Of a stretch of DNA of 64,000 nucleotides, positions 1-7,926 are shown piece after piece. A program made the translations under genes and the position numbers. How positions within the stretch are numbered: position 1 is the stretch's first letter; every line of letters starts with the position of its first letter. This stretch comes from VRUE01 sp963698085. Its GTDB lineage: Bacteria; Actinomycetota; Thermoleophilia; Solirubrobacterales; 70-9. The notes under the pieces are model-generated. The model was not told the origin of the DNA, searched no databases, and saw only the letters and a list, made by a program, of their open reading frames with translations. Location: NCBI GenBank assembly GCA_963698085.1, contig OY969122.1, forward strand, positions 2,294,001 to 2,358,000. The letters are read 5' to 3'.

Positions 1-1238
1 CCAAAGGGCTGGGCCTGATCTTCCAGGAGGCCGACCTGCCGGTGCGGGTGCTGCGCGACGTCTTCCTCTCCGACTTCGAAAAAGCGGTGATCGACTCGCC
101 CAAGCAGCTCGATCGGGTGACCAATTTCTTCCAGCGCACCGCGCCGGAGTTGGTCGACAAAGTCGAGCTGTACGAGGGTACGAAGCCGCTATTGGAGAAA
201 TGGGGGATCGACAAGGAGATCGAGTCCACCCTCGTCCGCCGGGTCGACTTGCCTTCGGGCGGTTACCTGATCATCGATTACACCGAGGCGCTGACCGTGA
301 TCGACGTCAACAGCGGCAGCTTCACCGGCCGCGGCAAAGGCGGCCTCGAGGAGACGATCACCAGGGTCAACACCGAGGCCGCCGATGAGGCGGTGCGGCA
401 GCTGCGGCTGCGCGATATCGGCGGCATCATCGTCATCGACTTCATCGACATGGCGCGGGCGAAAAACCGCGACAAAGTGCTGAAAACGCTGCGCAAAGCG
501 CTCGATGCCGATAAGTCAAAGAGCTATGTGGTGGAGGTTTCTCCGCTCGGATTAGTCGAGATGACGCGCCAGAACATCACCGACGGCGTGCGCGAGATTC
601 TCACTGCACCCTGCCCGACTTGCGCCGGAGAGGGCGTCGTGCTCTCGGCCGAGACGGTGGCCCTGGAGGGGCTGCGCCAGATGCGCGAGATGGCCGCCGA
701 GGATGCGGACGCCGAGGCGTTCCTGCTGCGGGTGAACCCGAAGGTGGCGGCGGAGCTGATCGAGCCCGACAGCGGTCTGGCCGAGCTCGAGGAGGAAACC
801 GGGAGGCAGTTCCACTTCGAGGGCGGCGACGCGCTCGCGATCGACACCTTCGAGCTGGTCGAAGCGGGCAGCCGCGCCCAGATCGAGGAGCGGGCACTGC
901 CCTTCAAGGTCGGCGAGGAGGTCCTGGTCACAATCGAGGAGCCGCACATGTACAACGCCGACGACGCGGTCGCGAGGATCGACTCCTACATCGTCAGCGT
1001 CAGCGGCGGCGGACCTTACGTCGGTGACCGCAAGATGGTGCGAATCGAGCGGGTCGAGCGGGCGGCAGCGGTTGCTTCGCTGCTTGCTGATCCGGCTGGC
1101 AACGGCGCCAACGGCGGCGGACCTGACGCATCGAAGTCCGAGGCTCTAGAATCCGCGCCCTCGCGCAGTAGCCGTCGTGGCCGCAGGGGTGGTCAGGGCC
1201 GGTCGCGCTCCACTTCACAGAGCGGCAAGGACGAATGA
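1..1238 (+). CDS. Ribonuclease E/G, C-terminal part (5' end outside window)
   Basis: Endoribonuclease of the RNase E/G family that cleaves single-stranded mRNA and rRNA precursors. The frame is open from base 3, so the gene enters from the left edge; the first ATG in the window (42) is not a plausible start. Visible are the two catalytic aspartate stretches VIDVNSG and VIDFIDMARAK and the zinc-link CPTCAGEG that bridges subunits in RNase E. The C-terminus becomes Ser/Arg/Gly-rich and basic, as expected of an RNA-binding tail. The stop overlaps the rplU start (ATGA), so it is co-translated with L21 and L27. rne and rng cannot be told apart without the N-terminus. Confidence 0.93.
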   Translation, partial: KGLGLIFQEADLPVRVLRDVFLSDFEKAVIDSPKQLDRVTNFFQRTAPELVDKVELYEGTKPLLEKWGIDKEIESTLVRRVDLPSGGYLIIDYTEALTVIDVNSGSFTGRGKGGLEETITRVNTEAADEAVRQLRLRDIGGIIVIDFIDMARAKNRDKVLKTLRKALDADKSKSYVVEVSPLGLVEMTRQNITDGVREILTAPCPTCAGEGVVLSAETVALEGLRQMREMAAEDADAEAFLLRVNPKVAAELIEPDSGLAELEEETGRQFHFEGGDALAIDTFELVEAGSRAQIEERALPFKVGEEVLVTIEEPHMYNADDAVARIDSYIVSVSGGGPYVGDRKMVRIERVERAAAVASLLADPAGNGANGGGPDASKSEALESAPSRSSRRGRRGGQGRSRSTSQSGKDE

Positions 1239-1693
1239 GCACGTACGCAGTCATAGAGAGCGGTGGCAAGCAGTACAAGGTCGAGAAGGGCAGCTCGCTG
1301 CTCGTCGACCGGCTTAGCGCCAAAGAGGGCGACAAAGTCGCCCTCCGCGCCGTGCTCTTCCGCGACAAAGAAATAATTGCCGAGCCGGTGGAGCTGGAGA
1401 AGGTCAAAGTCGAGGCGACCGTCGCCGAGCACCTGCGCGGGCCGAAGATCAAGGTCTTCAAATACAAGCCAAAGAAGGGCTACCGGCGCCGCGCCGGCCA
1501 CCGCTCCGAGCTGACCCGGCTCGAGGTGACCGAGCTCAAGCTCGGTAGCCGCAAAGTGGCGCCGGCCGAGAAAAAAGAGGCGGCCAAGCCGAAAGCCGAG
1601 GCCAAACCGAAAGCAGCTGCTAAAAAACCTGCTGCGAAGAAACCTGCGGCCAAAAAAGCCGCGACCAAAAAGGACTCCGACGATGGCTCATAA
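1235..1693 (+). CDS. rplU: 50S ribosomal protein L21 with Lys/Ala-rich tail
   Basis: Large-subunit ribosomal protein L21, which binds 23S rRNA. The L21 fold occupies roughly residues 1-103 (start STYAVIESGGKQYKVEKG, basic block YKPKKGYRRRAGHR). Most bacterial L21 proteins end near residue 103; this one is 152 residues because of a repetitive tail built from AKPKA and KKPAAKKPAAKK units, similar in composition to histone H1 tails. It overlaps the ribonuclease by 4 bp upstream and rpmA by 11 bp downstream, the classic rplU-rpmA pairing. Confidence 0.97.
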   Translation: MSTYAVIESGGKQYKVEKGSSLLVDRLSAKEGDKVALRAVLFRDKEIIAEPVELEKVKVEATVAEHLRGPKIKVFKYKPKKGYRRRAGHRSELTRLEVTELKLGSRKVAPAEKKEAAKPKAEAKPKAAAKKPAAKKPAAKKAATKKDSDDGS

Positions 1694-1934
1694 GAAAGGG
1701 CTCGGCTCCAGTCGCAACGGCCGCGAATCCAACCCCAACATGCTCGGGGTCAAGGTCTTCGCCGGCCAGAAGGTCAGCGGCGGCGAGATCATCGTGCGCC
1801 AGCGCGGCACGCGGTTCTGGCCCGGCGACGGTGTCGGCCTCGGCCGCGATCACACGATCTTTGCGACTCAGGCGGGGACTGTGCAGTTCAAGCCTTCGCG
1901 CAAGGGCCGCACGATCTCGGTTCTGTCGGACTAG
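1683..1934 (+). CDS. rpmA: 50S ribosomal protein L27
   Basis: Large-subunit protein L27, whose N-terminus reaches the peptidyl-transferase centre. At 83 residues it is full length. The sequence starts MAHKKGLGSSRNGRES and contains the family core VKVFAGQKVSGGEIIVRQRG and FWPGDGVGLGRDHTIF. No extra N-terminal peptide of the Firmicutes cleaved type is present. It overlaps rplU by 11 bp and is the last gene of the unit; a 120-nt palindrome and then a terminator hairpin follow. Confidence 0.97.
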   Translation: MAHKKGLGSSRNGRESNPNMLGVKVFAGQKVSGGEIIVRQRGTRFWPGDGVGLGRDHTIFATQAGTVQFKPSRKGRTISVLSD

Positions 1935-1941
1935 CGCTTAG

Positions 1942-2061
1942 GGAGGGGCGGGGTGTCCCTCCCGCTTGCTGGGTTTTTCGCCAGAAGCGCTTAGGCTGTC
2001 CGCCGGTCCGACAGGGCGAAAAAGAGGACGCCGCTGCGCGAGAGGGACACCCCGCCCCTCC
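1942..2061. repeat. Palindromic element, family I, copy 1
   Basis: A 120-nt hairpin. The outer arms start GGAGGGGCGGGGTGTCCCTC and close with the exact complement. Inside, TTTTTCGCC pairs with GGCGAAAAA. Between these stems lie unpaired but conserved segments: left CTTGCTGGG and right AGGACGCCGC. The same core recurs at 6522, 21381 and (inverted) 22718. Confidence 0.9.
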
Positions 2062-2096
2062 TCGTCGATCTGGCAGAACCTCGTGCGCAAGCTTCA

Positions 2097-2130
2097 AAAA
2101 AGAAGGCGGCCCCGAAGGGCCGCCTCTTTA
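2097..2130 (+). terminator. Rho-independent terminator after rpmA
   Basis: GGCGGCCC and GGGCCGCC form an 8-bp stem with a CGAA tetraloop (2105-2124), preceded by an A-run and followed by TCTTTA. It would end the rne-rplU-rpmA transcript and, because of the flanking A-run, could also act on the opposite strand. Confidence 0.8.
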
Positions 2131-2183
2131 ATCGGGGTGCCGCCGGATACATCCGCGACTCCGGAATGACTTGTCTAAGTATA

Positions 2184-2256
2184 GCGCCCGGGGCGGGAGT
2201 CGAACCCGCCAGCCCCGATTAGTCATTCCGGGGTCCGCATCCGTCGGCCCGGGCGC
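2184..2256 (-). other. tRNA-like structure, probably degenerate
   Basis: Read on the minus strand the 73 nt begin GCGCCCG and end CGGGCGC, a perfect 7-bp acceptor-like stem. Near the 3' end is a textbook T-arm, GCGGG-TTCGACT-CCCGC. A seven-base loop ATGACTA with T at the position before GAC could be a Val-type anticodon loop, but its stem is imperfect, the D-arm is too short and two extra bases separate T-arm and acceptor. I therefore do not call a functional tRNA. No CCA is encoded. Confidence 0.4.
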
Positions 2257-2362
2257 ACCGCCACTGGCGGCATTCGGAATGTATTGGCTGAATTCGTGCC
2301 TGAGGGCGGCCGGTCCTAGAAATGACAGTTCTGCGATTGAACTTTTTGATTTCTGTGACGAC

Positions 2363-2368
2363 TACGCT
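2363..2368 (+). promoter_or_regulatory. -10 element of obgE
   Basis: TACGCT lies 8 nt before the obgE ATG at 2377, so the mRNA would start at or next to the start codon. No -35 is evident. Confidence 0.45.
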
Positions 2369-2376
2369 GCTCTGCG

Positions 2377-3687
2377 ATGTACGACAAGGCGAAAATCTGG
2401 GTTGAAGGCGGTGCTGGGGGGAACGGGTGTGTCTCGTTTCGGCGGGAGGCTCATGTGCCTCGGGGTGGGCCTGATGGCGGTGATGGTGGGCACGGGGGAG
2501 ATGTTGTGCTGGTTTGCGATGCCAGCCGTCGCGACCTCGGCGCACTTCGCGGTAGTAAGCACTTTCGGGCGGAGCGAGGGCGAAATGGAGAGGGCTCGAA
2601 TCGCCACGGCGCACGGGGAAGCGAGCTGGAGATCCTGGTTCCGGCGGGAACCCAGGCCGAGACTGTGGACGGGAGCCAAGTGGATTTGGTCGAGGTTGGG
2701 CAGCGGGCCGTGGTTGCCCACGGTGGGCGTGGGGGGCATGGGAACAAGCGCTTCTCCACCTCTGTCCGGCAAGCGCCCCGGTTCGCCGAGAAGGGAACCT
2801 CGGGCGAGGAGGGGTGGATCGAGGTTCGGTTGAAGCTACTTGCCGACGTCGGGCTGGTCGGGCTGCCCAACGCCGGCAAGTCCTCACTGCTGGGACGGCT
2901 GACGCGGGCCGAGCCGAAGGTCGGGGACTATCCATTCACGACGCTCTCGCCGGTGCTGGGGACGATCGAGGGGGAGGACCGGCAGGCGGTCGTAGCCGAC
3001 ATCCCTGGCTTGATCGAAGGGGCAGCAGAGGGGGCCGGGCTCGGGCACGAGTTCCTTGCCCACGTCGAGCGTTGCTCGATGCTGGTCCATCTGGTCGATC
3101 TAGCGCCGGCGGAGGGCGACCCCGCGGCAAACTACGAGGCGGTGCGCGGTGAGCTGGTGGCCTACGGTGCCGGGCTCGAGGAGCTGCCGGAGATCGTGGT
3201 GCTCTCGAAGCGGGATCTGCTTCCAGTTGAGCAGGTGGAGGAGGCGGTTGGCGAATGGCAGGAGCGCATCGGAGGGCGGGTGCGCGACGTGCTGGCTGCG
3301 TCCGCGGCGACCAGCGAGGGGCTCGACGACCTACGCGGCAAGATTCTCGCCGAGCTGCCGAAGCAGGCCGTGCCGGCCGGAAGCCGGTCGGTGGCGGCCA
3401 GCGGAGGGGAGACGAGCCCAGCCGAGTTCGAGGCCGAGCACCGGGTCTACCGCCCGGTCGGCGAGGGCGGCTACTGGGTCGAGCGCGAGGGCGACGGTGG
3501 TTACCGCGTCCTCGGCCGCGGGGTCGAGCTCCTCTTCGAGCGCCACGACCTAAAGAACGAGGAGGCGCTTGCCTACCTCGAGCAGCGCCTCAACGAGATC
3601 GGCGTCGTCGCCGCCCTCCGCGCCGCCGGCTTCGAACCCGGCGACGACGTCCGCGTCGGCGAGCACGAGTTCGAACTACATCCCTAG
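2377..3687 (+). CDS. obgE: GTPase Obg/CgtA
   Basis: Ribosome-associated GTPase needed for 50S maturation and stress signalling. The glycine-rich Obg domain covers residues 1-155 (WVEGGAGGNGCVSFRRE). The G domain follows, with G1 GLPNAGKSS, G3 and switch region DIPGLIEGAAEGAGLGHEFL, G4 SKRD and G5 SAAT. A C-terminal OCT domain (about 345-430, FEAEHRVYRPVG to DVRVGEHEFEL) is complete. The gene ends 12 bp inside the 3' end of the convergent nitrilase gene. It has its own likely promoter rather than being in the rpmA transcript. Confidence 0.96.
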   Translation: MYDKAKIWVEGGAGGNGCVSFRREAHVPRGGPDGGDGGHGGDVVLVCDASRRDLGALRGSKHFRAERGRNGEGSNRHGARGSELEILVPAGTQAETVDGSQVDLVEVGQRAVVAHGGRGGHGNKRFSTSVRQAPRFAEKGTSGEEGWIEVRLKLLADVGLVGLPNAGKSSLLGRLTRAEPKVGDYPFTTLSPVLGTIEGEDRQAVVADIPGLIEGAAEGAGLGHEFLAHVERCSMLVHLVDLAPAEGDPAANYEAVRGELVAYGAGLEELPEIVVLSKRDLLPVEQVEEAVGEWQERIGGRVRDVLAASAATSEGLDDLRGKILAELPKQAVPAGSRSVAASGGETSPAEFEAEHRVYRPVGEGGYWVEREGDGGYRVLGRGVELLFERHDLKNEEALAYLEQRLNEIGVVAALRAAGFEPGDDVRVGEHEFELHP

Positions 3688-4572
3688 GAGGACGTCCTCG
3701 CGGCTGTAATGGCCAACTGAGTCGAACCAGCGCTTGGCGCGCATGCCCTCCCGTAGATCGCAATCCGCGCTGACGATTCCCTCCTCGCCGTAGAGCGGCC
3801 CGGCGATCACCTCGCCCCAGGTCGGCTCGACTATCGCCGCGCCGCCGCGGCCGAAGACCTCGCGATCGGGCAGCTCGACCGGGAAGTCGTCGGGGAACGC
3901 CTCGCGGGGGATGAACTGCGGCGCCGAGATGACGAAAGCGCCGGACTCGATTGCGATGTGGCGCATGCTGGCGAGCCAGCCGTCGGAATCGTCGGCGGTT
4001 GGCGCGATCCAGATCTGCGGGCCCGATTTGTACATCGCGTAGCGGGCGAGCGGCATCCGGTTCTCCCAGCAGATCAGGCCGCCGACCTTGCCCAGCGGGG
4101 TCTGCGCGGCGACCAGGTCGTCGCCGGCGCCGATCCCGTGGAAGAGCCGCTCGTGGTGGGTCGGCATCAGCTTGCGGTGCTTCCAGACGAGACCCTTGGG
4201 GCCGACTAGGACGAGCGTGTTGTAGAGCGTGCCGGGCCGCTCCGATTCGCGCTCATTGACCCCGATCGCGCAGTGGGCACCGTTGCGGTTGCAGGCGGCG
4301 ACCAGCTCGTCGACCAGCGGCCCGGGCACGTCGACCGAGTTCTCCCAGAGGCGCTGCCAGAGCTCGTCGAAGCCATCGAACCCGGCCGCGGGCGCCGCCC
4401 AGGACTGCGAAGGGTAGAGGGGGACGAAGGTCTCGGGGAGGACGATCAGCTCGGCGCCGTCGGCGGCGGCCCGCTCGATCAGCTCCACCGCCTTCGCGAT
4501 CGACGCCTCTGCGTCGAGGATCGCCGGCGTCGCCTGGGCGGCCGCGATCCGCACGGTTCTCAGCTCTGGCAT
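3676..4572 (-). CDS. Carbon-nitrogen hydrolase, nitrilase branch
   Basis: Hydrolase of the nitrilase superfamily, acting on a nitrile or amide carbon-nitrogen bond; the substrate cannot be read from sequence. The Glu-Lys-Cys triad is visible: E in VLPETFVPLYPS (about residue 48), K in HRKLMPTHHERL, and C in GGLICWENRMPLAR, the last matching the aliphatic-nitrilase signature. Length (298) is normal for bacterial nitrilases. On the minus strand TAATCT sits exactly 6 nt before the ATG, predicting a leaderless mRNA. It is divergent from the lyase-like gene at 4622. Confidence 0.88.
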   Translation of the reverse strand: MPELRTVRIAAAQATPAILDAEASIAKAVELIERAAADGAELIVLPETFVPLYPSQSWAAPAAGFDGFDELWQRLWENSVDVPGPLVDELVAACNRNGAHCAIGVNERESERPGTLYNTLVLVGPKGLVWKHRKLMPTHHERLFHGIGAGDDLVAAQTPLGKVGGLICWENRMPLARYAMYKSGPQIWIAPTADDSDGWLASMRHIAIESGAFVISAPQFIPREAFPDDFPVELPDREVFGRGGAAIVEPTWGEVIAGPLYGEEGIVSADCDLREGMRAKRWFDSVGHYSREDVLLGM

Positions 4573-4578
4573 GCACTC

Positions 4579-4584
4579 AGATTA
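4579..4584 (-). promoter_or_regulatory. -10 element of nitrilase gene
   Basis: TAATCT on the minus strand, 6 nt before the ATG at 4572. This is one of nine identically spaced sites in the window. Confidence 0.5.
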
Positions 4585-4621
4585 GTAGCGTGCGGTCACA
4601 CCTACCTAGGAGATTCTGAGC

Positions 4622-5419
4622 GTGTCAACGACCCAGCAAGAGAAAGCCGCCAGCTTCCGCGCCCTGCACGAGGGTGAGACGTTCGTCATCCCCAACCCCT
4701 GGGATGCGGGCTCGGCGCGAGTGATGGAGGCGCTTGGGTTCAAGGCACTGGCGACGACCAGCGCCGGGTTTGCCTTCACCCTGGGGCGCCTGGACAGCGG
4801 CGTCACGCTCGACGAGTTGGCCGAGCATGTAGAGACTCTGGTTCGGGCGAGCGACCTGCCGGTCTCGGTCGACATTGAGAACGGCTACGGCCCCGATCCG
4901 GAGGACGCGGCAACGGCGGTCACGCGGGTCGCCGAAGCGGGGGCGGTAGGCGGCTCGATTGAGGACTTCGACCCCGAGGACGGGATCTACGCCTTTGACC
5001 ATGCCGTCGAGCGGGTCGCGGCAGCGGTCGAGGCGGCCCGGCGGCTGGATTTCCCGTTCACCTTCACGGCGCGCGCCGAGAACTACGTCCGTGGCAATCC
5101 CGATCTCGACGACACGATTGCGCGTCTGCAGGCGTACGAGCAGGCGGGCGCCGATGTCCTCTACGCGCCCCGTCTGGGTCGCACGGACGAGATCCGGGCG
5201 GTATGCGATGCCACGACCAAGCCGGTCAACGTGCTCGCCCAGCCGCATCTCTCGGTGAGCGAGATCGCCGCCGCCGGCGGACGCCGGATCAGCGTCGGCG
5301 GTCTTCTGACCTGGGTCGCGGTCGAGGCGATGGCGGACGCGGCCGAGCGTATCCGCGACGAGGGCGACCTGTCGGGGTTGAAGCTTTCCGGCCGCGTCGG
5401 GGAGTGGCTTGCCCCATGA
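4622..5419 (+). CDS. Isocitrate lyase/PEP mutase family protein
   Basis: Member of the isocitrate lyase/phosphoenolpyruvate mutase superfamily: a Mg-dependent TIM barrel that makes or breaks a C-C or C-P bond next to an oxoacid. The conserved start FVIPNPWDAGSARVMEALG and the loop VSVDIENGYG are typical of the subgroup related to oxaloacetate decarboxylase and 2-methylisocitrate lyase. It lacks the KKCGH motif of true isocitrate lyase. The GTG start is chosen because AGGAG lies 7-11 nt upstream. Its stop overlaps the proB ATG (ATGA). Confidence 0.82.
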   Translation: MSTTQQEKAASFRALHEGETFVIPNPWDAGSARVMEALGFKALATTSAGFAFTLGRLDSGVTLDELAEHVETLVRASDLPVSVDIENGYGPDPEDAATAVTRVAEAGAVGGSIEDFDPEDGIYAFDHAVERVAAAVEAARRLDFPFTFTARAENYVRGNPDLDDTIARLQAYEQAGADVLYAPRLGRTDEIRAVCDATTKPVNVLAQPHLSVSEIAAAGGRRISVGGLLTWVAVEAMADAAERIRDEGDLSGLKLSGRVGEWLAP

Positions 5420-6507
5420 CCCTCGTCGTCAAGCTCGGTTCCTCGATCGTCGCCGCCGACGACGGCGAGCTGCGCGCCGACGTGCTCGACTCGGTCTGCA
5501 CTCAGGTGGCGGAGCTAGAGCAGGGGGACGAGCGGGTGGTGATGGTCACCTCCGGCGCGATCGCGCGTGGGATGCGGCTGATGGGTATGTCAGCGCGCCC
5601 GCGGGCGATGGACGAGCTGCAGGCCGCCTCGGCGGTCGGCCAGGGCGATCTCTTTCGGGCCTACCAGTCTCGGTTGGCCGAGCGGGGTTCGCGGGCGGCA
5701 CAGGTGCTGCTGACCGCCGCCGACATCGCCGCCCGCACCAACTACCTGAATGCGCGGCAGACGCTGCGACGACTGATCGAGTGGGGCGTGGTCCCGGTCG
5801 TCAACGAGAACGACACGACCGCAACTGATGAGATCAGCTTCGGCGACAACGACTTCCTCGCTGCTCAAGTGGCGATCCTGCTCGACGCCAGGCTGCTGGT
5901 GCTGCTCTCCGACGTGGATGGTCTCTACCCCAGCGATCCACGTCTCGACCCCGGGGTTGAGCTGATCACGGCGGTCGACGATTTCGGCGAGCTGACCGGA
6001 ATGGAGATCGGCGATCGCACCTCCGCCTTCGGCTCGGGCGGCATGCGCAGCAAGGTCTCAGCTGCCGAGATGGCCGCTGAGTCGGGCATCTCGGCAGTGA
6101 TCTGCAACGGCACGAAGGAGGGAACGCTGTTGGCCGCCGCCGCTGGCGAGAGCGCCACCGGCACGCGCTTCCCGGCGCGGGCGGGCAAGGAATCGAGCTT
6201 CAAGCTCTGGCTCAGATACGCGAAGCCGGCGAGAGGCCGGCTCCTCGTCGACGATGGGGCCGCCCGCGTCCTGCGCGAGAGCGGCTCCAGTTTGCTACCA
6301 GTAGGCATCGTCGGGGTCGACGGGGACTTCAAGGCCGGTGACGCTGTCGAGGTTGCGGCCAGGGGAGGCGTGCTCGGCAAGGGAATAGCCGACTATGCCT
6401 CCCACGAGCTCTCCCGGGTGATCGGGCTGAAGACCGAGCAGGTTCGAGAACTCCTTCCCTATGCCGCCGATGAGGTCATCCACCGGGACCGCTTCGTGCT
6501 GCTGTAG
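5416..6507 (+). CDS. proB: Glutamate 5-kinase
   Basis: Phosphorylates L-glutamate at the gamma-carboxylate, the first and feedback-controlled step of proline synthesis. The start is the ATG overlapping the previous stop, giving 363 residues and the family start MTLVVKLGSSIV. The amino-acid kinase domain carries VVMVTSGAIARGM, the glutamate-binding NENDT and LLSDVDGLY. A PUA domain fills about residues 270-363 (RGRLLVDDGAARVLRESG). A palindrome separates it from proA, so the two proline genes are neighbours but probably separately transcribed. Confidence 0.95.
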   Translation: MTLVVKLGSSIVAADDGELRADVLDSVCTQVAELEQGDERVVMVTSGAIARGMRLMGMSARPRAMDELQAASAVGQGDLFRAYQSRLAERGSRAAQVLLTAADIAARTNYLNARQTLRRLIEWGVVPVVNENDTTATDEISFGDNDFLAAQVAILLDARLLVLLSDVDGLYPSDPRLDPGVELITAVDDFGELTGMEIGDRTSAFGSGGMRSKVSAAEMAAESGISAVICNGTKEGTLLAAAAGESATGTRFPARAGKESSFKLWLRYAKPARGRLLVDDGAARVLRESGSSLLPVGIVGVDGDFKAGDAVEVAARGGVLGKGIADYASHELSRVIGLKTEQVRELLPYAADEVIHRDRFVLL

Positions 6508-6521
6508 CTCTGGGCGTCCGG

Positions 6522-6644
6522 GGAGGGGCGGGGTGTCCCTCTCGCTTGCTGGGTTTTTCGCCAGGAACGATTTTCGGCTGTCCGCATGCGCATCCGGGGC
6601 GAAAAAGAGGACGCCGCTTCGCGAGAGGGACACCCCGCCCCTCC
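6522..6644. repeat. Palindromic element, family I, copy 2
   Basis: 123-nt hairpin between proB and proA, outer arms as in copy 1 (GGAGGGGCGGGGTGTCCCTC and complement). The conserved internal segments CTTGCTGGGTTTTTCGCC and GGCGAAAAAGAGGACGCC are present. The apical part differs completely from copy 1. It ends 5 nt before the proA -10 element. Confidence 0.9.
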
Positions 6645-6648
6645 TGGG

Positions 6649-6654
6649 TACCCT
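6649..6654 (+). promoter_or_regulatory. -10 element of proA
   Basis: TACCCT, exactly 6 nt before the proA ATG at 6661. It supports the 6661 start over longer readings that would run into the palindrome. Confidence 0.5.
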
Positions 6655-6660
6655 GTGCGC

Positions 6661-7926
6661 ATGGCTATGACCGTCACCTCGATCACCGAGAACTGTGCTG
6701 CGGCACAGCGGGCGGCGCGGGAGCTGGGTGGTGCTCCGACCAAGACCAAGGACGCTGCGCTCGGCGCGATTGCGAGGCTGCTCGGGGAGCGGGTCGGGGA
6801 TGTGCTGGAGGCGAATGCGGCCGATCTGGCCGACGAGCGGGCCGACGGCCTGACGCCGGCGCTGCGGGACCGGCTGGCACTGAGTGAGGAGCGAATCGTC
6901 GCGATGGCCGATGGGGTGCGCGCCGTGGCTGCCCTCGACGACCCGGTGGGCGAGGAGCTGGAAAGGAAACAGCTGGACAGCGGGCTCGACCTGCGCAAGG
7001 TCCGCGTGCCGTTGGGTGTCGTCGCGGTGGTCTACGAGGCACGACCGAACGTGACGATCGATTGCGCGGCGCTGACGATCAAGAGCGGCAACGCGATCGT
7101 CCTGCGCGGCTCGCATTACGCCGAGCGCACCAACGGGGCGCTGGCGGCAATCGCGCGCGAAGCGCTCGTTGAGGTGGGCCTGCCGGAGGACGCGGTGCTG
7201 CTGCTGGCCGGCGGCGGTCACGAGGACTTAGCCGAGCTGGCGACCCAGGAGGAGACGGTCGACCTGCTGATCCCGCGCGGCGGCGAAGGCTTGAAGAACG
7301 CGCTGAAGGACGTGGCGACGGTGCCGGTGATCTACGCCGCCGCCGGCAACTGTCATGTCTACGTCCATGCCGAGGCCGACCTGGAGGTGGCGCGGCGGAT
7401 CGTGGTCAACGCGAAGACGCAGCGGCCCGGCGTCTGCAATGCCGCCGAGACGCTGCTGGTCGATGCCGCGGTTGCGGATGAGTTTCTGCCCCTGGCACTT
7501 GCCGAGCTGCGCGAGGCCGGTGTCGAGCTGGTCGGGGACGAGCGCGCCCGTGCTCATGCCGGCGGCGTCGAGATCGGGGTTGCCGATGAGGGCGATTGGG
7601 ACAGCGAGTACCTCGACCTGAAGCTGGCCGTGGCCGTCGTCGACTCGCTCGAGGGCGCGGTCGATCACGTCAACCGTTACGGCACCCGGCACTCGGAGGC
7701 GATTGTCACCCGCTCCGAGGAAGCCTCGGCGCGCTTCAGCGCCGCCGTCGACGCCGCGGTCGTCTACACCAACGCCTCGACCCGCTTCACCGACGGCTTC
7801 GAGTTCGGCTTGGGTGCCGAGATCGGCAACTCGACCCAGAAGCTGCACGCCCGCGGTCCGATCGGGTTGCGAGAGTTGACCACCTACAAGTACGTCGTCC
7901 ACGGCGACGGCCAAGTGCGTGAGTAG
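6661..7926 (+). CDS. proA: Gamma-glutamyl phosphate reductase
   Basis: NADPH-dependent reduction of glutamyl-5-phosphate to the semialdehyde, second step of proline synthesis. The aldehyde-dehydrogenase fold has the catalytic cysteine in QRPGVCNAAETLLV and the family segment VYEARPNVTIDCAALTIKSG. From ATG 6661 the product is 421 residues, normal for ProA; the frame is open further upstream, but that part is palindrome. The nadD GTG overlaps the last 8 bp. Confidence 0.95.
   Translation: MAMTVTSITENCAAAQRAARELGGAPTKTKDAALGAIARLLGERVGDVLEANAADLADERADGLTPALRDRLALSEERIVAMADGVRAVAALDDPVGEELERKQLDSGLDLRKVRVPLGVVAVVYEARPNVTIDCAALTIKSGNAIVLRGSHYAERTNGALAAIAREALVEVGLPEDAVLLLAGGGHEDLAELATQEETVDLLIPRGGEGLKNALKDVATVPVIYAAAGNCHVYVHAEADLEVARRIVVNAKTQRPGVCNAAETLLVDAAVADEFLPLALAELREAGVELVGDERARAHAGGVEIGVADEGDWDSEYLDLKLAVAVVDSLEGAVDHVNRYGTRHSEAIVTRSEEASARFSAAVDAAVVYTNASTRFTDGFEFGLGAEIGNSTQKLHARGPIGLRELTTYKYVVHGDGQVRE

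Larger units (their letters stand above)
1935..2376. other. 442-nt gene-free interval between rpmA and obgE
   Basis: No protein gene is supported here. In order it holds a family I palindrome (1942-2061), an intrinsic terminator (2097-2130), a tRNA-like structure on the minus strand (2184-2256) and the obgE -10 element (2363-2368). Two short inverted repeats also lie here: CCGGAATGACT at 2161-2171 against 2221-2231, and AATCGGGG at 2130-2137 against 2213-2220. Confidence 0.8.

Noticed and set aside
42..200. ATG at 42 as the start of the RNase gene
   Set aside because: The frame is open to the left edge and upstream codons already encode conserved RNase E/G sequence, so the gene is cut by the window.
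1942..2061. Insertion sequence with a transposase
   Set aside because: The element is too short to code for a transposase, has no terminal repeats distinct from its own arms, and no transposase gene is present in the window.
2184..2256. tmRNA or selenocysteine tRNA
   Set aside because: The T-arm is canonical but there is no tag-coding region, no long variable arm and no UCA anticodon.
2219..2935. Minus-strand and alternative plus-strand frames over the start of obgE
   Set aside because: No family character, Arg/Pro-rich shadow translations; Obg is unambiguous.
6586..6660. Longer proA beginning in the palindrome
   Set aside because: The extra codons are palindrome sequence, the family N-terminus begins at 6661, and a -10 sits 6 nt before 6661.
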